From the NCBI GenBank assembly GCA_905182995.1, contig CAJJDP010000149.1, forward strand, positions 124,001 through 188,000: 64,000 bases of DNA. Reading direction: 5' to 3'. Both the position numbers and the translations under genes were made by a program. Below are positions 24,901-34,246 of this stretch, in pieces; within the stretch, counting starts at the first letter, position 1; the number at the start of each line of letters is the position of its first letter. This DNA comes from Paramecium octaurelia (Eukaryota; Ciliophora; Oligohymenophorea; Peniculida; Parameciidae). The notes beneath the pieces were generated by a model. It had not been told where the DNA came from. It saw only the letters and a list, made by a program, of their open reading frames with translations, and did no database searches.

Positions 24901-27788
24901 GAACAGCAAATTAAGGACGAAGAGAATAGAAGAATTCAGAAGGAGAAGGAATCTCGCATCTTAATATTTTAGGAGTATTGTGTGGTGAGTTCACAGAGAA
25001 TTCTAGTGAGAATCATATTCAACAAGCAGACTAATCAATTGGAAGTGGAAGGGAAGACGGAGATGAATGTGAGTTTGGGATGCAATATTGATATTCTCAG
25101 TGTCTTAAATGGGGAAGTGCAGATGGAATTTTTGAGGTAAAATTTGAGTCAGAGTGTTGTGAAGTATCTGTAAATAGATGATGGAGCATTGAGTTTTGTC
25201 AGTGATTTCAGAGCCTAGGAGTAATTGTTGATAGAGTAGGAGATATGGAAAGCTAGACAACATCGCAAGCCCAATATGGAGAATGTGGAAGGAGAGATCT
25301 ACAATTTGGTTAATGTCTTTATCAATCTGAATAAGAGTAAGTCTATGTATGAGAATTTGATTGAGAATAAATATTAGGCAGTTATGTTGAGATCAAAGAG
25401 GTGTGTGGATAAAATTCACGAATACTTGATTAACTTGAGTGATCAACAATTGATATTTACTGTGTATTTCGATGACTTCCCAGAAATGTTTAAAACTCAC
25501 ATAATACCTGCAAGAGATTTCGAGAATAATAGACTGATGAAAGTGTTTAAGAATAGTCCTCCTCAAAAGATTTGCAAGATCTTGACTCCCCTCATGAATT
25601 ATCTGGATGACAATTTAGTTATCTATGAAAATCATACAACCGATTTCTTAAGGATCAAACCCTTCTTAAGCAAAATATTCAAGGATTTGTTTGCTCTCAG
25701 AATACAAAGAGCTCTCAAAATAAAGTCCCAATTCAAGTACTACTTGCAGTATAGGAAGAGAAGTGAGAAAAATATCTTTCTGATGCATCGTTACATCTAG
25801 AAAGACAATAAATATATCAAAATCATGTTCTTCCTAACTCAATATCAAATCAAGATTGTATTTCACTAATTGAATGAAATTGATGGCAATGGCAATATCG
25901 TCGATACCAAAGTCAAGAAAGTCTACTTTTTGAATCTACTTGATTAAACACTTGATCAAAAAGAATTTGCTAATGTCAAAGACAAGTGGATTGAAAACAA
26001 AGGAGTGCATCTACAAAACTATTATGAGTAGATGTATAAACCTCTAATTGAATATATCATCCGTATCATTAGAGTGGAGACTCCCTTTGAGATTTCATTT
26101 GAAAATGAATTCAAAGTCACTGAATTGAAGGATATCCAATAAAAGAAAAAGAATGACACTCAGTTTTACAGTATGATTCAAGCCATCACCAAACTCTAAG
26201 TGCATTACAAAACTAGAAAAGACATGTAGATCTACAATCTCAAAGTGTAATGTACGGACAAGTCACTTGTGAGACAGATCGGTAAGAAATTCAATAGGAG
26301 TTTCAAGGTAATCCAAGACTAGTACTATATTGTTAACATGTACAAACTTCTCTAAGGGTATGAAACTCAAATCACTGTTGATCTGATTTCATACCACAAC
26401 AGACACAATAGATACAGAGGTATTCATATCTTAGATTCCACCGAGATGGTCAATATTGGATCCAATAAAATAGCAGAGTATATCCTCAATCTAGTTTTCA
26501 TCAAAGACGATTTGCTCTAGTTTGAGAGCAATCAATTCAAAACTGTTTAGGAAATTGAACAACCAAAGGACATCATCGATACTAAGAGTCCTGGATTAAG
26601 GTTAGAAATTCAAAGAACTGAAAAGAACGAAATTGTCAATCACTATCAATAAACTCAATCGGAAATTTACTCTGAAACCATTTACAATGTAGTTTATACA
26701 GGTCAAGTCAAATAGAAATCCATTGTTCAGGATTTAAAGAACACCGTTCAAATTGCGGTTGAATTGAGTGATTTTAAGAAACTCTATCCTTATTTGCATT
26801 AGGATGATAAGATAGCAATGAAAACCATAAGTGACTCTATTATTGATGCTGTGAAAGTCGATAAATAAGGGAATGTCCTGATTAATGTATAGAAGATTAA
26901 TCCATCCTTGATTCAAGTGGAAAATGGAAAAATAGAAGTTCAAGATCAAGTTCAAAGTAAATTCAAACCTGATAGCCAAATCATCTTAGCCAAAAAAATA
27001 GTGTATTTTGGAAAACAGAAATTCTTGATGAAAATTAGTGTACTAGAAAAAAGAGTCACAAAAATATAGGAAGACCCAGCTGATGCTGTTGAAAATCATT
27101 TTGAGTCCCTCTTTTAAGTGGCTGCCATGTCCCTGGATAAAAAGGACAGAGATAATGACAACACCTTTAATATTGAATGGGAATTGTCAAGTGAGGATGC
27201 ATAACAATTAACCCATCAGAAGGACAGGAAAGTAATAGCCAATGAATTGAGTAAAAGAACTCTGATTGTCAAAGATAAATTTATATTCCTTGCCATTGAC
27301 AAAAAGGACATTCAAAGACACCATTACCAAAATTGCATTCTATTTCTTGAGAAGGGAATACGACCTATACAACATCAATTTAGAAATAGGAAAAGATTAA
27401 TCAATTTCAGAGATTACAAATAAACTCTTAAGTAATGGAAAGACCAATATGGTCAATTATCAACTTCGGCTTCTCTTTACATAGACAATCTTTGCAGTGA
27501 TCAGCAATTCATTGTATTGTCTGGTGAATACAAATCCAAACGACTCATGTTGATTTGTTGGAATCTGGAGGACTTTGAAAAAAAGATGATTGAAATCCCT
27601 AAGTAATAAGTAATGCATTCTTTTGTTATTATTAGTACTAAGAATTAATCATGAAGAACAAGGACGTGGCCATCAAATTGCTGACATCCTACGTTGAATA
27701 CAAGGATAATGAGTTAGTGTTCAGACCTCCCTAATTTTCAGAGATCAAAAGCAAGTTAGAATTCCTATCCAATCAATTTAAGGAGTGA
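21916..27788 (+). CDS. Very large IQ-motif protein (about 1,929 aa)
   Basis: ATG at 21916, TGA at 27786-27788. Introns: ~22052-22079 (28 nt, GTTTAATC...TTTAG), one of 20 or 29 nt ending TTTTAAG near 22136, and a 26-nt intron near the 3' end (GTAATGCA...TTAG, ~27610-27635). Coding length is divisible by three with either version of the second intron. Several IQ-like calmodulin-binding segments are visible, e.g. 'IQAIVKLQNHWRRKAAQKKL' (~residue 285), 'VRVIQKSIRQHLCQ' (~690) and 'MIQAITKLQVHYKTRKD' (~1400), between long helical and beta-rich regions. A Lys/Glu-rich coiled-coil lies near residue 970. I do not recognise a named family; calmodulin binding is inferred. It sits 27 bp behind AHI1, so co-expression is possible. 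Confidence 0.82.
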
Positions 27789-27966
27789 ATAATCCAAAAT
27801 TAATCAGTAATATGGTTTAATTATTTTATTATTATATTTAATAATCATTCCGATTCGATCATTCTAAAAATATTCTAATTTCTTGTCCCCACTCTCACGT
27901 GTGTTCATTATAAACATTACTATTTCCTTTCTTATGATATTGAGGTTTATAAAATTATAATTAAAA

Positions 27967-28309
27967 TCAAAATTTCTAGACAAATTTCTTTAGGCCTTCA
28001 GCCACCAATCCCCCTCTTAAGTTTACTGAATTTGTTTAGTCCTTCGATTCTCCAATCAATTTATAATTGCATCTCTTCGATTCGGACATATTGGCAGACT
28101 TTCTCAAAATGTGAGTTTTCTTGAACTTAAGTACGATATTTTTGGCAGTGGCGTAATTAATATTTAGCAAATCAGCAGCCTAAACAATGGTTGAATATCT
28201 CTACATAATTGATTCTGCATTCGTCTTTGTAAACAAGATTTAGGAGCTCCTCTTATTTGGACTTTGAGACTTTGCAATAGGCGCGGACTCTATTATCCTT
28301 AGCCTCCAT
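27967..28309 (-). CDS. HTH mini-protein, family member 3 (105 aa)
   Basis: ATG at 28309 (minus), a 25-nt intron (28180-28204, GTAGAG...TTTAG), TGA at 27967-27969. The spliced protein carries 'INY|AADLLNINYATAKNIVLKFK' with the intron (bar) exactly where it lies in the other four family members, then 'KRCNYKL' and a Gly-Gly segment ('NLRGGLVAEG'). The basic residues after the putative recognition helix ('KFKKTHILRKSA') fit DNA contact. As with the others there is no second domain. Confidence 0.8.
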
Positions 28310-28631
28310 CTGCCTGATTACTATTTAAATTAATATAATCAAAAGATTATCCCTGGTTATATATATATAATTGGTAAACAAGATATTTCATATTTGATAA
28401 ACACATAATTTATTAATTAAAGATTTACTACATGCTTAATATTACTTGTTTGCTCTATTTAATAATTTACAATTATTCTTAGTTACCACAGATATTTACA
28501 ATTTTGTTGAATCTAACCTAAAATCCTGCTGACTCATTCCTAACGGATTCCACTAAGTGCCAACACTCAAACTGCGTAGAGGGTAATTCCTAAACTAATC
28601 TTGAGCTAATTACGAGGTTATCATAGATATT
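28310..28631. other. Spacer; may hold the remnant 3' part of the ORF at 28632-28961
   Basis: No independent gene recognised. On the minus strand the frame of the neighbouring ORF continues past its TGA with protein-like sequence ('NIYDNLVISSRLVQELPS') down to about 28480; see that entry. Confidence 0.4.
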
Positions 28632-28961
28632 TCAACCCAGTTTATCAAGGACTTTTACGCAGTAATCAAGGGTATAATTTAGGGAGATCAAATTATGGAG
28701 ATTGTGATTGTTCTGAATCAAACTAAAATTAATGAATCTGGGAAAATAGAAAAAAGTAACCTTTTCTAAAATTTACCCATTCTAAGCTAAATTCACCTGT
28801 GTGATTACAAATAACACTAAATTTGTACTTTGGAATTTATTTGTCTCGTAATAGTAGAAGAGTAATATTCTTTTTTCTTTACAAAAAAATGAATGTTGTT
28901 AGGATTGAACCTTTATTAGTTTATATTAAATTATTGTATTCCCCCCGATTATTGCCAACAT
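28632..28961 (-). CDS. Uncertain ORF (109 aa) with open sequence beyond its TGA
   Basis: ATG at 28961 (minus, MLAIIGG...), 109 codons to TGA at 28632-28634. The sequence looks protein-like ('NHNLHNLISLNYTLDYC', then 'VKVLDKLG') and not merely AT-rich translation. After the TGA the same frame stays open for ~50 codons of equally protein-like sequence, ending near 'IVNICGN'. A 31-nt GTTGAA...ATTAG intron covering the TGA would shift into another open frame, so splicing is possible but ambiguous. It may be a small gene, a gene with a stop-converting mutation, or part of a spliced gene. Function unknown. Confidence 0.35.
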
Positions 28962-28978
28962 TCCCTTTTGAATAATAA

Positions 28979-29344
28979 TGGTAAACTTCAAAATTTCAGA
29001 TAGGGAGCCTCCAAAAGTCGCAGCAATAGGGTTGTTTGATGTTTTGCAATTGAAATCGACCAAAGGAATGGTTGATTTAAATTTGTGAAATAATTGAATT
29101 ACTTGACTGAGAAAAGTGCCTTAAGAAAATGGTTTTTGTTGTAAAAAGGTAATTTTATTCAATTTAGGACAGCATCTAAAACATTTGATGTGTTTTGAGG
29201 GGATACCTCTACAAACAATTTAAACAAGAAGTGCGGCTCGCTTATATGGTTAAGACTAAAAATGAAGACATTAAAGGTTATTTGAAGGGTATTTTGAGTT
29301 ACTACTAATCGAGTTTGGAGGAGGGGGAGTCTAAAGTAAACTGA
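28979..29344 (+). pseudogene. Possible broken small gene
   Basis: Two forward frames carry protein-like pieces: 28979-29090 (MVNFKISDREPPKVAAIG...) and ~29195-29344, where the frame containing 'GYLYKQFKQEVRLAYMVK' and ending at TGA 29342-29344 is coding-like. A 19-nt GTAATTTT...TTTAG candidate intron (29149-29167) joins MVFVVK to 'RTASKTFDV', but a one-base shift near 29193 remains and cannot be removed by an intron. Either a sequencing indel or a real frameshift. Confidence 0.3.
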
Positions 29345-29441
29345 ATTTTATGTTCTAAATAAAGAATTCCAAATTATTTCTTGGAATGTGGTGAGAAGAA
29401 CAAAATGATATATGAAAATTAAATACATATATATATGGACT

Positions 29442-29789
29442 TCATTTCTGAGAGAGATTTTCTAATAGGTTTTGAAATATTCCTCCTTTCAGACACAGGA
29501 TGTTGTAATTGTGATTCCCATTTTTCATTGTTTTGTAATGGCACCTCCTGACTTCTGGAATCAAAGGCATTTTTTTTAGTATCGAGTTTTTTCTGTGTTT
29601 TAGTATGATACTTTTGGCTGAGGCGTAGTTTATATAAAGGAACGAAGCTGCCTAACTGGTACTAAGAATAAGTACTTTCTTAATCTTCCATTCCTCCTCA
29701 AATACTAGAGCTATTAACTAGAGCTTCTGCTTAGCTGAAACTTTGACATAAGCTCGATAGTTAAATTGCTTTTCAGCATTTTTAGTCAT
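29442..29789 (-). CDS. HTH mini-protein, family member 4 (107 aa)
   Basis: ATG at 29789 (minus), a 24-nt intron (29652-29675, GTACTT...GTTAG), TGA at 29442-29444. Spliced core: 'WKIKK|AASFLYINYASAKSIILKHR' with the intron at the family position, preceded by the helical block 'AKQKLQLIALVFEEE' and followed by 'RRCHYKTM' and a Gly-Gly tail ('LCLKGGIFQN'). It lies ~1.1 kb from member 3 on the same strand, so these two may be a local duplication, although their sequences have diverged strongly outside the HTH. Confidence 0.8.
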
Positions 29790-30099
29790 TGAAAAGATCT
29801 GGTATGTAAATATAAAATAAAATAAAAAGACAATAGGGAATGATCCGTCTTAAGAATTGAGAGACATTCGTATATTAATTTCAAATAAAAGAGAGTGAAA
29901 ATTTGAATGGAAAATCCGTTAAACAAAAGCCACATTTATACATTGCAGAATAGGTAAAGAAGTAAAACAAATAATTTCATAAAATTTAGGTTTATGAAAA
30001 TGTAATGAGAGTAAATTTAATGTTGTGTAATTAACCATGATTTTTAGCTATTGTTTATTAAACTTATTAAAACTTATATATATATAAGAAAATAATAAA
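29790..30099. other. AT-rich spacer
   Basis: 310 bp with nothing recognisable between HTH member 4 and the 3' end of RRP9. Confidence 0.5.
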
Positions 30100-31548
30100 T
30101 CATAAATACAACACAATTAAATTTTTGCTTTTCGTTGAAGTAACCCACCTGCCCAAACGATGTTCCTGACTCTCCACAGTGAGGATTTTATTATCAAACA
30201 CATTGATGTGATTCACGATTCCAAACTAAAGAAAAATCAATCTGAAAATCTTACACTCTGTAGCGATCTGACTTTTGTGATGTCCTTGTTCGTGACCTTG
30301 TAGATGTTCAGATTGTCATCATAGGATCCCGAAACCAGAAGGTCACTATTGTAAGCGGTTCCCTACATGTGGATACAACAATTACCAGCGCAGTTATCCA
30401 TCTATCGCCATGAGGTTTGTGCAATTCAAATAGAGGCTTCCTTTTTTTAACATTCCACAAATTGACATTGGAATCCACTGAACCAGTAGCAAAGGTGTCC
30501 AGAGTTATCGCCCGAATGCAATCGATGGATTAATCGTGTCCACTGTATAGAAGTTGTCCTCCTGACTTAGTCTTCCATTGAATCATTTGTCTGTCGTAGC
30601 CGCAACTCAAGAAGTCATCAGCATTAAAGCAATCGATGTCATTTGCTTCTGTGCTATGTCCAAAACTTATAAATTACTTGTAATTATTACAATGTGTCAA
30701 TATAAGCTCGTTAGGCTGCGTCCCATTGGATGAAAGTTCTATCGCATGAGATACTGCATAGATTATTGGAGTTATATCCGAATTTCACGCCATAAATGGG
30801 AGCCTTATGATGTTTGAGTGTTTCGATCAATTTATTGGATGTCGTATCCCATAATTTGATGGAGTGATCTTTGCCAGCACTAGCCAATATTTTGCCATCA
30901 AAATTGAGTGAAATGGTAAGGACCTCGTCATAATGGCCATCGCCGTGTTTACCTACTTCTCTCTAGATGAATTCCTTCTTCTTGGTTTCCAAGTCCCCTG
31001 AAAAAAACTTAATTGATTGTGAATACATTTGATGATGCTTGAATCTTTGGAACAAGAGTACATGTGTTAGGCGAATTCATCCACTTGGGTGCAAGTGATG
31101 GCTCTAAGATGGCCTTTGTAGATTTCTCGATTGAATTGACGATCGAATTTTTGGATTTAGGACTGATAGATGGTGTGTTTTTCAGCAAACTAAGATTAGA
31201 TCGATGAGTTACTTTCTCTAGTAGGGCTACATTTAATCTTTTGTCTTCGTCGTTCATGTGAATGTCATGATGATCTTGAAAAAAGTCATCGTTTTTGGCT
31301 TTCAAATCTTGTTTGGTTTGTTACAATATTTATTTGGCCAATCTCAATCTCCTGTTGTCTTCGGTTTCATCAATTTCACTGTCACTTCTATCTGACATTT
31401 ATTGGGGTTTTTGATTTTCCAATTCATCCAAGTATTCTGAATCGATTGATTCATCGTCATCGATTTTTTATTTGTTGTTTTGTTTGGTGTTGGTGGATTT
31501 GGGCTTTTTAATTTTTTTGACTGTCTTTTTAATTGTGTTTCTGGACAT
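30100..31548 (-). CDS. RRP9: U3 snoRNP protein U3-55K / Rrp9 (439 aa)
   Basis: ATG at 31548 (minus), TGA at 30100-30102, five introns: 31190-31212 (23), 30998-31026 (29), 30666-30690 (25), 30363-30385 (23), 30226-30254 (29). All five are needed to keep the WD40 repeats in frame. The basic/acidic N-terminus with 'NRRLRLAKQILQQ' is typical of Rrp9. WD repeats include 'YKGHLRAITC', 'YSCSKDSSIIKWDLE', 'ASAGKDHSIKLWDTTS' and 'SGSYDDNLNIYKV'. The C-terminal 'QEHRLGRW' is diagnostic of U3-55K. Role: U3 snoRNP component for 18S rRNA processing in the nucleolus. The second and fourth introns begin GTATTC and GTAATT, as usual for Paramecium. Confidence 0.93.
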
Positions 31549-31618
31549 AGTTAAAATTTACAACAAATTAAATATAAATATTTATATAATCTAATTATTA
31601 ATATAAAAAGTAAAAATT

Positions 31619-32007
31619 TCAATGACTTTTTTTAATTTTAGTATTGTTGCTCATGGAGTCGAATTCATTGTCAACATGCAATTCGGATTTCAGATATCGA
31701 AGTTTCTTATAATAACGATTCTTGATCATATTCATGGTTTTGCCAGGGAAATATTTGACGATCTTATTAAAATTTGGTCCGAATTGCACTACGTACTTGA
31801 GGATGTCCTTGTCTTCGTCTTTGGTGAAGGTCTGCTTCTAATAGCAGGTTTTCTTGTCCTGATTGGCATTGGATTGCTGGAGACAAATGGTCATGAGATA
31901 TTCAAGGGAGGATTCATCCTGTATGGGGTTCCTACCTTGATAATAGAAGAATATAACTGCACGAATTCGTCGTCATAAATGAGCAACTAATATTGATTGG
32001 TTGTCAT
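31619..32007 (-). CDS. Small SANT/Myb-domain protein (123 aa)
   Basis: ATG at 32007 (minus), TGA at 31619-31621. A frame shift between the N-terminal 24 codons and the rest is bridged by a 17-nt GTAGGAACCCCATACAG segment (31919-31935), unusually short for an intron but giving a clean 124-codon model. The C-terminal half holds a SANT/Myb-like repeat: 'FTKDEDKDILKYVVQFGPNF', then 'NKIVKYFPGKT' and 'IKNRYYKKLRYL', with Phe/Phe/Tyr in place of some canonical Trp residues. Probably DNA- or chromatin-associated; a SNAPc- or B''-like role is possible but not shown. Confidence 0.7.
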
Positions 32008-32078
32008 CAAAGTAATAATTTAAATAATCATTCAGATATTGTTATAACATATATTATAATGTATCATAATGTTATAAT

Positions 32079-34203
32079 TCACTTTGGAAACAAAACAATG
32101 TTATTCTCAATGAATTAGTAAAACTATTCGAAATTCACCATCTATTCCTAAAAGCTGTACTCCATCGTCACCTCCTCCGCCTCCTGCTCAGTGAAGAAAC
32201 TCATGAGGTACTCCTTCAATTGCGTAAGAGTCATAACTTCATTCTACTACGGGTACATGTCTCCCGTCTCTAGAACATACTGATTGAACCCCGAGTAATT
32301 GCAAAGATCGTTGTATCTGATGGTATCCACGAGAGGGTTGTTCAATTTGAAATACTTGTCCACCATCAGGACCATGTACCAGAGAGGCAAATTGCAATCC
32401 ACATACTTCTTCAGATCATTCAGTTGGTTAACATTGATGCTACTGCTCTCTGTTTTATTGAGTAACTTGGCCACGATCTTCTGCTCGTACTCTTTCAAGG
32501 CCTCGTTGATCTCTTTGGGCTATGCTTGTTGTTGATTCGCATTCTGCTATTGTTGTCTATTTTACGATTGATCTTCTTGATCCTCCTCCTGTGATCCCGA
32601 TTGTTCATCCAACTCTAGTTCTAAGTCTTCTTCCTCTTCTGAATCGATTGGCACTTGCAATAGATTGGGATTCTCAATCAATTGTTTCTTATATTGTTCT
32701 ACAGCCTACTTCACGTACTTTTCTTTTTCGTTGTTGATAAGACATGTGAATGCATATTTAATAAGTTATTGCTACCCAACAGTCAGAGAGTATTGATCTT
32801 TCTCTTGATTCTAATCTTATTCTTAATTTTATTCTTAATCTTAATCCTATTCTTGTTCTTTAACCTCATCTTATTGGTTGACTTCATTATGACTGTGTTG
32901 TTCATCTTCCTTTCGATTACAAAATCTGAGGTAATGCGATACCTTCTCCAACAAGGATTGTCTATTGTATTGCAATTCCACACAAACTTTATATGGGTCG
33001 GCTATTTAATGAGTGTAAGTCAACACCTTGACGATCATGGGAGTCAGAATAGTCACATTGACTGAGGCAATGGATACGAAAATTGATAACCAAGTGTGTT
33101 CTAGGATCGAATTATTCACTCTATGAGCATAGAATAACCAAGCAAACCAAAATATTTAGATGAAGATGAAGGAATGAAGCAATCTTAAATTGAATTGCGG
33201 TGATCCAATAACCTACTTCAATCTGGACTTATTCTTCTATAATGGTAAATTGATGTAAGGAGGTGCTTGAATCCCTCGATATTACAATGGAGTTGGATTG
33301 TATTGATATGGAGCATCAATCTTAGTGTAGATTTAATAGAGGTTTGACTTTTACACCCAATAATACAGGAGCAAGAGAACAGTGATGATGATAGAGGAGA
33401 ACACATAGGTGAGAAACATGCAAAGGATAATTGGAATGATGCTGAACGAGTTGATTCTTAAGATTTATGTATAGATTTTACGTTGGTTCAAGTTCAAATA
33501 TTGAGCAAAGTTGAAATCCTTCCTCAAAATCCTGGGATTTATCACTGGAATGTCAGTGGGTTGTATGAATTGCTATCTGATTGAATGGTATTGCACCTTC
33601 TCCTGTATTATGTAGGTGTTTGAGTCATTGTACAAGTACATGTTCTCGTAGAGTCTATGCGTTTATTCAGCATCCAATTGCTCGAACTCATTATTGACGG
33701 CACTCTGATGTTGCCACAAAAAGGTGAACACTATGCCTACTCCGAACCACACAATGATGAAGGTCACTATTTGCATCAAGAACTTATCCAGATCCACATA
33801 ATAGAGGACTCCATAAATATTCATATTCTGCTTCACCGAACTACTCAACATGTAATTGAACACCAAGATTACGAAAACCATTGGTAACATCAATGCTGAG
33901 TCTCTAAAATTTTATGATCATCTCGAATTACTTCAGCATGTACTTCAACAATCTCACATCGATTTTATTCATTAACCATCTCACAATAGTTAAAACCAAG
34001 AAGATCAATAAAATCAACAGCATTCCATTGAAAGTAACAGTCTTCGTTTTCGAACTCACCCTCTTAGTGGCCAGTCTATCCTGAATTTGGGTTTCGTTGA
34101 GATCAGCCACCGATTCAATCATGTCCGGTATTATTTCGATCAAAACTTGATCCAAATCAGGTTCAAACGAATACACATCCGTATATTGTTACAACTTATT
34201 CAT
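32079..34203 (-). CDS. Multipass membrane protein of unknown family (698 aa)
   Basis: ATG at 34203 (minus), one 28-nt intron (33904-33931), TGA at 32079-32081. About six to seven hydrophobic helices are visible: 'MLLILLIFLVLTIVRW' (~residue 65), 'LMLPMVFVILVFNYML' (~105), 'VTFIIVWFGVGIVFTFLW' (~150), a long one near 240-270 ('PIILCMFLTYVFSS...VLLLLYYW'), and two near 340-390. The C-terminal third is soluble: a Glu/Asp/Gln-rich low-complexity stretch, then a helical domain ('LPLWYMVLMVDKYFKL'). The N-terminal ~55 residues are soluble. I do not recognise the family; a channel or scramblase-like role is conceivable. It lies 43 bp downstream of the anoctamin gene on the same strand. Confidence 0.75.
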
Positions 34204-34246
34204 TTTTATATAGTATATCAATATTAATATATATATATATGTTAAT

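Noticed and set aside
31009-31305. Minus ORF continuing RRP9 exon 1 past residue ~80
   Set aside because: The frame beyond the 23-nt intron at 31190-31212 is spurious; the alternative frame gives the first WD40 repeat (GHLRAITC ... SKDSSIIKW).
31622-31978. Forward ORF of 118 codons, hydrophobic
   Set aside because: Antisense to the SANT gene, whose minus-strand frame has a recognisable domain and Gln codons.
32682-33065. Forward ORF with Leu/Ile/Phe runs resembling a membrane protein
   Set aside because: Antisense of the Gln/Asp/Glu low-complexity region of the multipass membrane gene.
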